A DNA stretch of 64,000 nt, taken from Acanthopleura granulata (Eukaryota; Mollusca; Polyplacophora; Chitonida; Chitonidae). Under the pieces are notes generated by a model. It was not told where the DNA came from. It did not search any database and saw only the letters and a list, made by a program, of their open reading frames with translations. Where the stretch lies: positions 3,430,260 to 3,494,259 of the forward strand of contig JABBOT010000006.1 in the NCBI GenBank assembly GCA_016165875.1, given 5' to 3'. Both the position numbers and the translations under genes were made by a program. This document shows, one piece after another, positions 1-12,100 of this stretch; the stretch's first letter is position 1; each line of letters starts with the position of its first letter.

Positions 1-118
1 CAGAATCACAGCGAGAAAGAGAACACACCAACACGCTCAAGAGGAAGTCTGTTTCGAAGGAAGGCGGGACGGAGGGCAAAGTCCCTGGGAAGAGATCACT
101 GGGAGGATGTTATCTTCT
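1..118 (+). CDS. TJP1: ZO exon: basic SH3-GUK hinge (partial at window edge)
   Basis: Read in frame 1 from base 1, the exon is open to a donor at 119-120 (TTCT|GTAAGT). It encodes an Arg/Lys-rich stretch ([20 protein letters not shown]) followed by DVIF. This matches the hinge between the split SH3 strands of ZO proteins, where fly polychaetoid also carries an FRR/RRSKSL-type basic motif. It ends in phase 1. The start of the exon is outside the window. Confidence 0.9.
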
Positions 119-3100
119 GTAAGTGCTGCCATGGCAACAAGTCGACAGCCATTTTATTCTTTAGAGGCATGTTGACAAATTTTATTAGATTGCAGTGTGT
201 TGTTGAGGTGACATAATTAATTGGAACGGTTGTAAGTAAAGACAGTGAAAGGCTTCTGTCATTTACAATGAGTGTATAAGTTATTCAGTGGCACAGTATA
301 AGATTTGTGTATACATGCGGACGATATGACACATGAGGAGAGATCCGATCATCAGTTTAAAGCTGTTTGTTAGCGTATATACAAGTAAAACCTTCAGATG
401 AAACAAGTAATATGAGGAACAACATTTAAATACTTAAAGGACTGTTCAAACCCAAATTATGTGTGCATTGAAATGATAATATCAATCTCCATGAGCACGT
501 TTTCAGTACTGTAGCCTGAGTGGTGGTGGCTCTAGCTCAGACCAGTTTTGTCTGAAAATGATTTCTGTTCTAGCGGCGAAGCGGTTGACGCTGTCTGGTA
601 AATCAAATCTAAAAAACATCTATGGATATTTACTTGTATCCAAAGCTCACACAAGTATCCTTACTTTCACTTGTGTTTAGCGGATCCCAGCGGTGAGTGG
701 ACTCTCTCTCAGAGTATTTTGCAGGTCGATGTCTCTAACAGAACAGGCTTCTTACTAACTAACTAGATGTGCAGATCTCATCATGTAGACATGTGACAAA
801 TGATCAGGGCACGATCTCAGAAATCGTCCTGTCTTGTGATGTCACAGTCTTGTCATAGCCTCATTACGTGTTCATCAGTGCATATAAGCGTATTTCAGAA
901 GTATTCCAATAATCTGTGTCATGTAATAATCTGTATTAGGTAATAATCGTATTAGCTTGAGTGTAATATGTAATGCAGTATTATAATGGTTGATGTATTA
1001 TGCACACAGTCAACACTGTAACCATTTGGATACTTAAATTTGTAATATCTGATATATGTATATTTATATCCAAAACATGTCTTTTCTAAGGCAGAGATGC
1101 ACAAAGGGTTTTTTTGGGAACTGAAAATCCAGTGTAATGAAGATAATACAAAGCCTAATGTAATATATTTTTATATGCACTTGTTGTGCTGTAGTTTGTG
1201 TTGGCTTCACCTTCATTTACTAGATTTCATCATCCATTGGTTATTGTGATGCTGCCTGAACTTTGACCTTGAGTCGTCATAGTTCTAGGACCTCCCCCCT
1301 CCCAGAATCTTCAATAAGTTTTCCTCCAACCACACCAAACTTCCCCCTCCAGCTTCTTCATCTGAAGCATCCATTCCATGTAGCTGTATAATATACAAAC
1401 TGACATTTGCCAGCACCGCCCGCGTGTCATGAACTGGCCTACATGTATACGTATGCCTCTCATATTCTTAGTTTTATCCTAATGCAGCACAATGACCCAA
1501 AGCCTCTCACCAATGCGGGGCTCAAGTCCAGCCCATGCCGGCTTCCGTTCTAGCAACCTGCGGATGGTCGGTTTCCCCCGGGCAAATTCTGTTATCTAAA
1601 TCAAAGTACAAATAGGCATTATAAATGATTTTCAATGACCCGAAGCCTCCCACCAATGCGGTCGCTGCGAGTTCAAGTCCAGCTCATGCTGACATCCTCT
1701 CCGGCCGTAAGTGGGAAGGTCTGCCAGCAACCTGCGGATGGTCGGTTTCCCCCGGGCTCTGCTCGGTTTCCTCCCACCATAATGCCATCCGCCGTCGTGT
1801 AAGTGATATATACTTGAGTATGGCGTAAAACACCAATCAAATAAATAAATAAATAAATAAATATTCCTAGTTTTAGCATATACATCCACAAAACATCCAT
1901 CTTGGTAACATCCACCCCCATCCACCCCCATCTACCCCCATCTACCCCCTACCGGCTGCCCACTCATTGACCTATTCACCCACCTTATGATTCTACTTAC
2001 ATCCCACGTATCAGTTTGTAGGCATTAGTACAGAGGAATTACTGGTAAAACTGCACGCTTTGCTGTTCAGTGCACAAATTTAATGCTTGCTAGTAATATA
2101 TGTTGATTGTAGCACGGAAGCCTTTGTGTGACAACTATTTCAGCTTGCAGCCTTTTGTCCAGGACCAGCTTTTTGAGTAGAGAATTTATTCATGGCTTAA
2201 GTTTTTATCTAACAATACATTGTTTTTTTTTTTTTCCAGCATCTCTGAATACAAAATTTCCTGCATATGAAAGAGTGGTGAACAAAAATCGTAAGTTTTG
2301 TTGCCTGTGTTTTTTTTTGTCCGTGTTTAACTGTATCAATCCAAAGATTTAACCAAAAGAAATTAAGTTTACCAGGTGAAGTACATATGCTTCACAACAG
2401 TTTCATTGTTTGCCAATAAAGCAACAGCCCACAATCATACTTTACTAGTTTCTTTCTAAGGTGTGATGAAATCTAGTTTTTTAATCTGTGGTATGACAAG
2501 ATGGTACCGCAATTATGCAAACTGTTTCTGTTTTCAGCTGGATTTGTGCGACCGGTTGTTATTTTCGGTTCCCTCGCTGATATTGCAAGATCAAGACTTC
2601 TGAAGGAGAGACCTGACCTGTTTGAGTCCACCCGTAAGTAACAAGTAACAATTTCCTCTTCAAGGTCAAATATGTACACAGTAAACACTCAAGGTCAGTG
2701 TTAAAGCATGGCTAGTGATTACCATTTCTAGGTCAGAGAGTTCAAAAAGTACTCTTTTCTAATGTTAAAAATGAGTCATGTTCAAGGTTGACTCTTTCAA
2801 GGTCGTAGTAAGTCAAAGGTTAAATTTTTCAGAGTCCAAAATAAGTCAAAGATGACCATTTCAAGGTCAAATAAGAGTCATGTCAAGGTCAGGAATTGTG
2901 AAAGAAGTAAATTGATAGTAAAAAGAATACCTGAACTTCACTGCCTCTGCCAAGTGTTGCTTAATAGCAAGAAAGAAATGTGCTTCTCATATCTGTTTTA
3001 TGTTACTTGAATTTCAGAGGACGAAGGCAGTTTCGATGATGAATCGAAGAGAAGTAACTCGGGCATTATGAAACTAGGATCACTACGTAACATTATTTCC

Positions 3101-6100
3101 AAGGTAAACAGAAAAAAGAAACAGAAATACAAGAAGGTATCAGTGTATGAATAAATCCAAATGGTCATGTTGTACCTCTTATATGTCATATGTGATAGAT
3201 ATAAAGTAAGATTTAGGTGCCAATAATAGTTAGAATTTGATGTATTGCTATAAAGTCAGTTGCAAAGATTAAGATAATGGTTGCCATGTAATATTGATAA
3301 GTTCACAGAAAACTCAAAGAAAGCTTTTAATCAGATAGGTTCATGAATTCACTTTCTTTTACTCAATCGCACACTCGCTCGTTCACTCACTCCCTGATTA
3401 TGTCTTTTTAGGAGAAGCACTGTCTACTTGACGTAACGCCACATGCCGTTGACACACTTAACTATGCCCAGTATTATCCAATCACGATCTTCCTGAAGGC
3501 GGAGAGCAAACAGCATGTCAAGGACCAACGCTCAAAGTTCACCAAAGACTCCACCAAAAACCCAAAGAAACTTTTCGAACAGAGCCAGAAACTGGAGAAA
3601 ATGTACAGCCATTTGTTTACAGGTGAGCTAGCGTATAATTTTCTATGGTTTGTGTACTTATTATGAACATAATTTATTATTTTAATCTCTATTGTCAGAA
3701 ATGTTTTGTTTTGTCATTCTCAGCAAAATGTGCAAGTGTTGGATTTGAACATTTGTAAGCGTAAAGTGCCTTGTATATGTTCAGGTGAAATATTTTTTGA
3801 TGAAGCATAAGAGGCCAACGTATATATTTTTTAAAAGATGCTCTTCCAGGCATAACAGGCAAAATCAGCAAGTCTTGGTTTTGAACTCTCTCCATGATAC
3901 TTGAAGGTCGATTGAAGGACATGCCTCTACTGTGCAGTGTGTTTGGTTTGTAGGGGTGATCAGTCACAACAGCTCAGATGCCTGGTACAGCAGGCTCCTT
4001 GAGATGATAGAAGTACAGCAGAACAGCCAAATCTGGATATCTGAATACAAGGTAGGCAACTCTGTGCATGCTGTCACCAGGGGAAGTAGAGTCACTAGAT
4101 GCCACCGTAAACTGAAAACTGAAATGTTTATGTATTCATGGAAATAAAATTTGTATTTATGGATACAAGTTAGATGTGACGTATGAATAAAGTTATGTTT
4201 TGTGTGTTGAAAGTATTTATGGGATAATGTGAAAATAGTGATAATTAGGTTGGAAAGGTAGCACTGTGATTTACATTTTAAATGATTTTGATTATGTTAT
4301 AAAGGATGTTAAAATGGTAAATTGACCAGTAATAGTTGCATTGTTTCGCTTTCCTTGACAGCCTGAGGAAGACATCAGTGATGATGTTCTCTTCCCCATG
4401 ACGAGTAGACTTAGCTTTGTTGCCTCACCTGAGAGTGACCTTGACCTTAGTCGCACACATGACATGGATACGTTACCACGGTTTCAAGGCTCCAAGCCGG
4501 GCTTAGTTCGCTCTTCATCTGATCCCAGCATAGCAACAGCCGAGAAAGTTCCGGGGATTCCTCCCTATCCATCACCCCCCAATTATTCAAATGGAGCTAG
4601 AGAGGTGAGGGAAGCAGTGATACTGTTTATGATCTCTCTGTCAAAGGAAGAGTTCATTTTGGGTGGGGGGGGGGGATGAATGAATGAATGAGTGCTTATT
4701 GTTTAATGCCCTACTCAAGAATATTTCACTTATACGAAGGCGGTGTCTCCTTGATGCAGGACGGATTTCCACCGTATCTTTTATCTGGTGCTGCCTCATC
4801 GAGACGACTTGCCGAAGACACCCAACAAGCATTTTGGGGGGAAAAATTGGGGGGTTAAATACACGTCATTGAGGACCATGCATAGGTCTAGTACTTGGAC
4901 TGTACTTCACTGAAGTTGTGGAGTATAATCATGACCTCTTTTGTTTTCTCCAGAAGAGATCTCCGCCAGGCGTGCATTACCAGGGTGATTCCAGAGATGG
5001 ACTGAACTTAGATGGTAAGTTCAAGTTTTTAGCTCACATTTGTTTTTCCGCTATTATTCTTGTTTTTGAATTATGCGGTTTTATTATTTTATTTTATTAT
5101 TGTTTAGTTTTTAGTTTAACCCCAGGCATGATTAACATGGGTCCCAAACAATGCAGCAGTGAAATATTATTGACTACACAGTAAAAACAAAAATAAGTGA
5201 AGGCAAAAGAAAGGAAAAACAAACTATCATGACTAATGACTGACAAAATCTCATGAAGTTGTGTTTGTGCTGTGTACAGATCGTTACGGTGGCAGGGCTG
5301 AGGATCGTTATTATCCTTCTTACTATGCTGACAACCATCACCATGGCAACGGAGATCCAAATCATCCCTCTTACTCCCACCCAAGGGCTAACATCGACCC
5401 TTATGCGACGCTAACGCCTAGCGAGAGAATCCGAGGCAGAGTCTCTGATGAATGTGAGTGGCTCCCTCTAGTGGTGGCTTGACTGCTTTATCTGAAGAGT
5501 AAATGTCTTATTGGTCTGAATTTACCATTTCAAGTGTTTGTTGAATTCAGAGAAATTTATTTGAAATTTTTCATATGTAAATGCCAGAAACAAGTGACTT
5601 GAACAAGTTTAATTTTGTTTGAAACATGTATTTCATGAAATATGACGGTTGCGTTGTATTTTTTTTTTCCAGTGTTCTCCCCTCAAGATGGCCGCCATTA
5701 CAATCCGGCTTATTCTGACTACAGAGAGCCTTACAGGGAGAGGGTCAACTCTGATGGTTTCCCTCCTCACAAAGGGAGAGTTCCTACTCCAGGGGAGGTA
5801 AATGTGCTCAGAGTCAACGTGGACGGACCTCCTCACAAGGTAAGTTTTCTTGACACAGAACGTGATAACTCATGAACAAGGTAATAACTGGTAAAAAAAT
5901 CAATCATTCTGATGAATAAAGTGGAAAAGCCTTCGAATCACACCTGCACCTGTGTTGGCTGTGAGTTCCTGTCCAGGTTATGCTGGTTTCCTCTCCGGCT
6001 CTATGTGGGAAGGACCGCCAGCAACGTGCAGATGGTCATAGATTCCCTCCGGGCTCTGTCTGGTTTGCTCCCACCATTATGCTGGCCGCCATCATATAAT

Positions 6101-9100
6101 CAAAATATTGTTGAGTACGGAGTATAAAACACAAATCAAATAAGTAAAGAAATAAATAAGAAATAGACCTGTGATTAGAATATCAGCCTTTGTCATCTTG
6201 AACGTTTGATAATCTGTGTATCAACCATTTTCATTTTTCATCATTTGTGTGTCGTTTTTTTTTTAATCCCAGCTGCACAACGACTCTTCGTCGTACAGCA
6301 GTGACTCCTACAGTCGACACACCTCCCGGCCAGACAACAAACACGACGACTCCAAGCTCAGAGAGAAGTTTGCCGGCGTAAATGGATCACCAAGGGGCGA
6401 CAAATCTGGCTCGCATAACCCGTACCGCTTCACACGGAGCACAGCTAACCCAGTCAATGTGACGCAGGTGGATAAGGCCAAGCTGTCTGACCTCAGTGCT
6501 AAGTACAGGTGAGGATCGAGTTGAGTTATGCAGTCACTGTAGGGTCAGTTTATATGTCACTGTAAAAAATGTCGACAATAAAAAATATGGGCCCAGTTTC
6601 ACTAAACTTCATGAGTTCGGTAAATTGCTTGCTTAGTTTTACTGCTATAGTCCAACATGGAGTGTTTCTTGTAAAAGCTGAAGTCAAACACAACACAAGT
6701 GTACTATATGTATACCATAGTTGTCACTCAATCAGTTTACAAGCATGATCTTTAATTTACAGGTATAATTTGATAATAAGATTCCCAAATTCCTGTCAAA
6801 AAATGAGCCCTGCCCCAACAATAGTTGTAACGCCTTGTTTTCTGTTTACAGACGAGAAGACCCTCTAAGGCCTCGCATCAGTCCCAACAAGCCTTCCCAG
6901 CATGCTCCGATGAAGCCCGTACTGGAGGTGGATCCCCCAGTGAGGAGGAAGGAACCACCCCCTGTCCCGCCCAAAAACTACACACTGGCCGAGAGAGGGG
7001 TGGAGCCTGATGAGTACAAGACGAGGAACTACGAAAACAGGTACAGCACGCAGAGTCTGCAGCACATGTTTGATAAGTCTCTGCAGGTGGTTGGTCAGAT
7101 TTGTCTTGTCTATCACAATGTTCAGCACACGTTTTCGGCTGTCACAAACAGCTGATTTAAATCACTCAGTTATGTACTCAAATTTGTAACATCTTTTACA
7201 ATGGACCAGGTCGGCAAATATTTGGCAGCTTTTCTTTTACCATGTAGTGAACTGTCAGATTTTTGACAGAATACTAAATTTTCCGATTGTGTCTTCTGAC
7301 ATTGTATCTATTGACGTTGGCGTCTTCATTGAATGAGAGGACTGAGAGGGCAAAGTAAGATTGCCATTTTCATAATATTACAGCTATTTAGAATTTCTTC
7401 ATCTTATTATTATTATTATTTACTTATTTAGAATTAGTTATTTCTTTTTGAAGAGTAAATTCGCAAATTCAAAGTGAAACTTAATGTAAATGATGATGTG
7501 GTGGTTAAGAAATTAACTGTTAGATACAGGAGTTTGTTTAGTTCAAGTAATGACAGTGTTTTATCAATCACTGTCGTGTTATCACTAACTTGGCAGAATT
7601 TTATATGTTGAATCCCTGGAGTAAATGATGCCATTGTTCTTAAATTTATACTTTGAGAATGATCGCTAAAAAAATTTTTCATTTGATGTATGTTTCAGTG
7701 GCTATACGGGTAGACATTCGCACGTGGAGGGACGCTATCAACGGTTGCCAGGCGACCAAGATCGTTACCGCCATAGCAATGGGGAAGTAGAGCGACCTGA
7801 TCCGTTACTGACACGCTCTGTTTCTGTAACAATGAACGGGCCCAGAGATTTTAATCATGCTCCGCTGGAGAGGCAGCGATCTGACGGTTATGCTGGTCGT
7901 TACCGTAGCAATGGAGAATTGGAGCGAAGTGACACTTACGGTGCCGTGAATTACATGGCAGACCGCTACAGTCGGGAGAGCCTGTACGATAAACCGCCGC
8001 CCCCACGGTCGTACACACATAAGGCATACTCATCCCCAGGGGAAACGGATCAGGTCACGCCCGGATACAAGGCGACGGACTCTGGATATGCCAGCCAGAA
8101 GGAACGACCAAGGTGAGGCTTCGTGCATGAGATCCTGCGTTATCCGTTACGCTCCTACTAACCTCCCCGTGGAGACTCCGCGTCATAGTGCTCAAAGCCA
8201 CGCCTCCCTTCCAAATATGGTGTCCCCCCTCCCGACCTAGTAAAAGGGACAGTAAAAACTTTGTGATGACACATCGTGTTGTCATTCAGAACTGGGAACG
8301 TAATGATCCCCTTGAGAATAGTGTGGTCTGACAGGCCTTGATTATCTGCCATGACTGATGTTTTCAACTAAATTCAGTCAAACGAATGTAATTCTCAATG
8401 TATTGAGCTGTCTGTCATCTGCCAAACCATTACATTCTGATTACCCAATGGACTCTCTTGGGTTGGAGGCAGTGGGTTGCCAGGAATTGGGCAATGATAT
8501 CAGCCAATGAAATAAAACCTTCAGTGAAGGCCTGTCCTAACTCAGATTTCATTGGACTTGTCGCATCTCGTATTCCATTAACCTGCATACTGCAGTAGTG
8601 CTTTCGTTAACACAGATAGTGCAATTGTAAATAGCGTTTGCTGATTTAAAGAACATGCTGCTATTAATACAATGTTGTTTTAATTTTGTTCCCTTCCTCC
8701 CCCGACCCTGCTCCTCTTGACCTGTGAATGCACAATTCCTAAGTGTACAGTAACATTCGCATGGTGTTAGACCCTTTGCTCTGGATAGTTCGTTTTTGTG
8801 TGTCATTGCATTGCGTGTCTCCAGTAATATTATTCAGTCGTGTACTAGGAACCATGATAGATGACATTGAGCATTGACATTGTTGTTGTTGCGAGCCAAA
8901 GTTACTCCAAAAATCTTGTGCTGCTTAAATTAGTACATGTACGACAGTTTGAAAGAATCCTGAGCAGTTTGTGTATTATATTCACTTGTAAAGTTGGACG
9001 AATCATCACAGTTGTCTCCCTTTAGCATGGTTTTTATTTTTTTGGTTTTTTTCCCTTGCCTTTCTTCCTTTTCTGGACAGTCTCTTTCTGTTCATAACAT

Positions 9101-12100
9101 TCGTCAAAACATTTTAGTAAGTTATCTTTCCTTTGTTTGTTCTCATACAGCATGTCATGTTTTGCAGTGTTCGTTTTATACGATTTTACAACAGATTTGC
9201 ACAAGAAATTTTTTGTATTGTTTATATTTGTATTCTAGCATTCATAACCCTGGTGCATTAGACTTGGTAACTATGGTGACAGACCCCTTTCCAAATTTTG
9301 AAAACCCTGGGAAAATGGTTTTTAATACTTTTTCACATGTAGCATCTTTCTGTCTCAAAATGGCTCGAGCTCATTGTGTTCCACTTTTTACTGAAATGTT
9401 TCTTTGGTGAAGTTGACCTGATTTTCATTAAATAAATCTCAAGATGGTTTGTCTTTTAAACTGTCTCGGAACTAAAAGACTTTACGCATATTTTTATCTT
9501 CTATATTTTTTAAGTTCTTTATTTTTTTTTTAAATATTCTTATCAAATATTGTTACATTAGGAGGTCACTACAAATGTGACAGTTTTGCAAATGGTTCCT
9601 GTTTTTTCCCTGTAAAAACAGTTTTATACCATATTCTTTATTATCGAACAAGTGTTGTGCAAAGTGTTCTGAACTGTTGTTCCATGTAGCCTGTACTGTT
9701 CAGATACAGTTTCTTGTCAGTTTTTACCCTGCATCATAGTTTATGTAGATGAGCTGTTATGTGACCTTCATCATTCTTTCTTTTTTTTTGTTGTTGTTGA
9801 ACTTTTTGTATCTTCAAATGTTTAACAGGAATAGTTTTTACCAAAAAAAAGAAAAATGGAATAAAGTGCAACATTTTCCAGTAACATATCTTCTTGTCTG
9901 TGTGGTGTTTTTTTTTTTTTGGTCATGTTTTTTATCTTTTTAATATAATTCTGCCCTGAGAATTATCTATATCCCCAGAATCCTCCAGCATGACCCTGAA
10001 TGACCTTGGGCTTGTCACTATGGTTACCATGCAAATTTGCTGCTGGGCAATGAATGCTTTATTGTACAGTTCAGAGATTAGTTATCAACTTTGAGATCAG
10101 TAATAGAAGTTTTGGCATGCTTCATGATATAGCAAATTCTGTTAGGCAATGAAGTTACTGTTAAGCAGTGATCATATGAGGGGAAAGAGTGTTGAGTACA
10201 AAGTAAGACCCAAGCATCCATGTACATACTATCAAGTATACCCCAAAACAATATAGTAGTAAAAAGTTAAATAAAAGAAGAAACAACTTCGGGATCCAGG
10301 GTGCGATATGCTGAGATTGATCAGTTAGGTAGCGGACAGCATGCTCTCCACATGTACCGTTGTATGGTTAAATCAACCAGTTCAGACAGCAGTGCGGACA
10401 GACCCTCCAAGGATTGCATTCTGCTCAGATCAAGTAGCTCCTTCAGGATTACGGCTAGATCAACAGCAAGTTAAACACCAGTTCACACAGCATCAGAGTT
10501 GGATAAACCAGTCGAGAGAATCATAGTGAGACCAACAAGTTCAGACATCATTATGGTCTGACCAACCGGTTCAGACAGCCGTATGATCAGATCAACCAGT
10601 CCACAAAGCATTGTATTGTTGTTGAGATCAACCAGTTCAGAAACCATTTTCACCAGATCAGTCAGTTCAGACAGTATGATCAGATCAATTAGCTCAGAAA
10701 TCATGATCAGATCAGTTGGTTCAAACATCATGATAGATCAACCAGTTCAGACACCATTCTGACCAGATCAATCAGTTCAGACATTATGGTCAGATCAATC
10801 AGTTCAGACAGTCATGTTGGCAGAACTGTAGTTGCACATGTATTAGAGACACAGAAAGTCAGTATAGGATGTAGTCACATTAATTGGAATTCAGTGCTGT
10901 ACTCAAGAATTTTTCACTTACATGATGTCACTCAGTTGGAGGAAACCACAGTGCCTGGAGTAAACCTTCAACCTTCGGTAATCACCTAGTAAACCTTCTG
11001 ACTGAGAAGCCAGAGCCAAATCATGCAGAGCCTGGTCTAAATGGCCAAGAGCACGACAGTCAAAGCGAGCCAGGACTTGGTTGTCTGTTAGACAGTGGGA
11101 ACATGATTGAACGACTTAAAACTTCATCCAAAAATTGCACCTTTAGAGGCAAATAAATGTCATGAAATATTATTTCTGTTGCTGAAACTGACATTTTTCC
11201 TGTAAGGTTCATCCGACTTTCCCCCCCAAAATCCTCAGAACAACATTCTGAAACAGCAGAACTCTCAAAATCAGAAAAAGTAAGCAATTTTAGGTTGTTC
11301 AGGATATCTAGAAACTGTGCAGCTCATAAACTGCATTCAGCATACATGTACGTTGTACCGGTTAGCTAATGTGCCTAAATATTTCAACGAAGGCTGTCTC
11401 ATCTTGGATATGACCGGCTACAAGTGCTAAACGACTTTCCCAAGTTCGATCAAAACAGTAACTATCCTGTCATTCTGTGTGTCAATCACAAAAGCAGCAA
11501 AAACTGGCATTTCATTTGAGGTAGAAATAAAAAAAAACAATGTTTTCCCTGCTTCTACATGGAATTCCTGTCTTGCAGACCTGAAGAAACCAAAGCAGTG
11601 CCTGTGAAACATGAACGGTCTAGTTCAAATTTTGAATCATATCGGAAGCTTATCACACCTGGTTTTTACGGCTCCCGCCCCACAGACCCAACGGGAGCGG
11701 ACACTGACTACTGGTAAATAGCTCACTGGTGTGGGAGACGGTGTGGTATTTGATGACATGGAACATCTTCCATCCCACATACCTTGTTGAGCTTGTTGAG
11801 CTCTGTGTGTACATCTTGGTTTGGTGAACAGCAGAGCTCTTGGTGACAAGGCCTTCTCTTCCCGACACCCATCCTAGACAGTCTAGCTTTGTGTATATGT
11901 TGGTTTGGTCGGGGATATACATGTAAACTGGGTAAGGTGTTGGTCTCGGGATAACTACGGTGTAAAATACTACATTAATGTGGCACCAAATTATTGGAAC
12001 CTGTGGGACACGAAAACGTGTTATAAGAGTTACGATTTGGGGGGTAAATGTGTAGTGGTTGTTGGTGATGGTGTGTACTGTGTGTGCCCTAAAAACTGCC

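Larger units (their letters stand above)
119..2239 (+). other. TJP1: ZO intron within the SH3-GUK unit
   Basis: This 2.1 kb intron holds no exon that I can see. It contains two adjacent SINE-like copies (1481-1583 and 1633-1862), GT-rich filler, and a short C-rich stretch of CATCCACCCC-like repeats near 1905-1950. The 3' end has a strong pyrimidine tract before the 2240 exon. Confidence 0.75.

Noticed and set aside
1632..1931. 99-residue ORF on the minus strand near 1.7 kb
   Set aside because: It is the reverse translation of a family A SINE copy. Similar SINE-derived ORFs occur at 46738, 48770, 50173 and 57832.
7041..7086. Extension of the 6852-7040 exon to a second donor at 7087
   Set aside because: The reading stays open, but the resulting phase 0 end fits no downstream acceptor; all following exons need phase 2.
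8994..9410. 138-residue plus-strand ORF
   Set aside because: It is in a T-rich part of a ZO intron; the Phe/Leu/Ser-rich composition reflects base content and no domain is visible.
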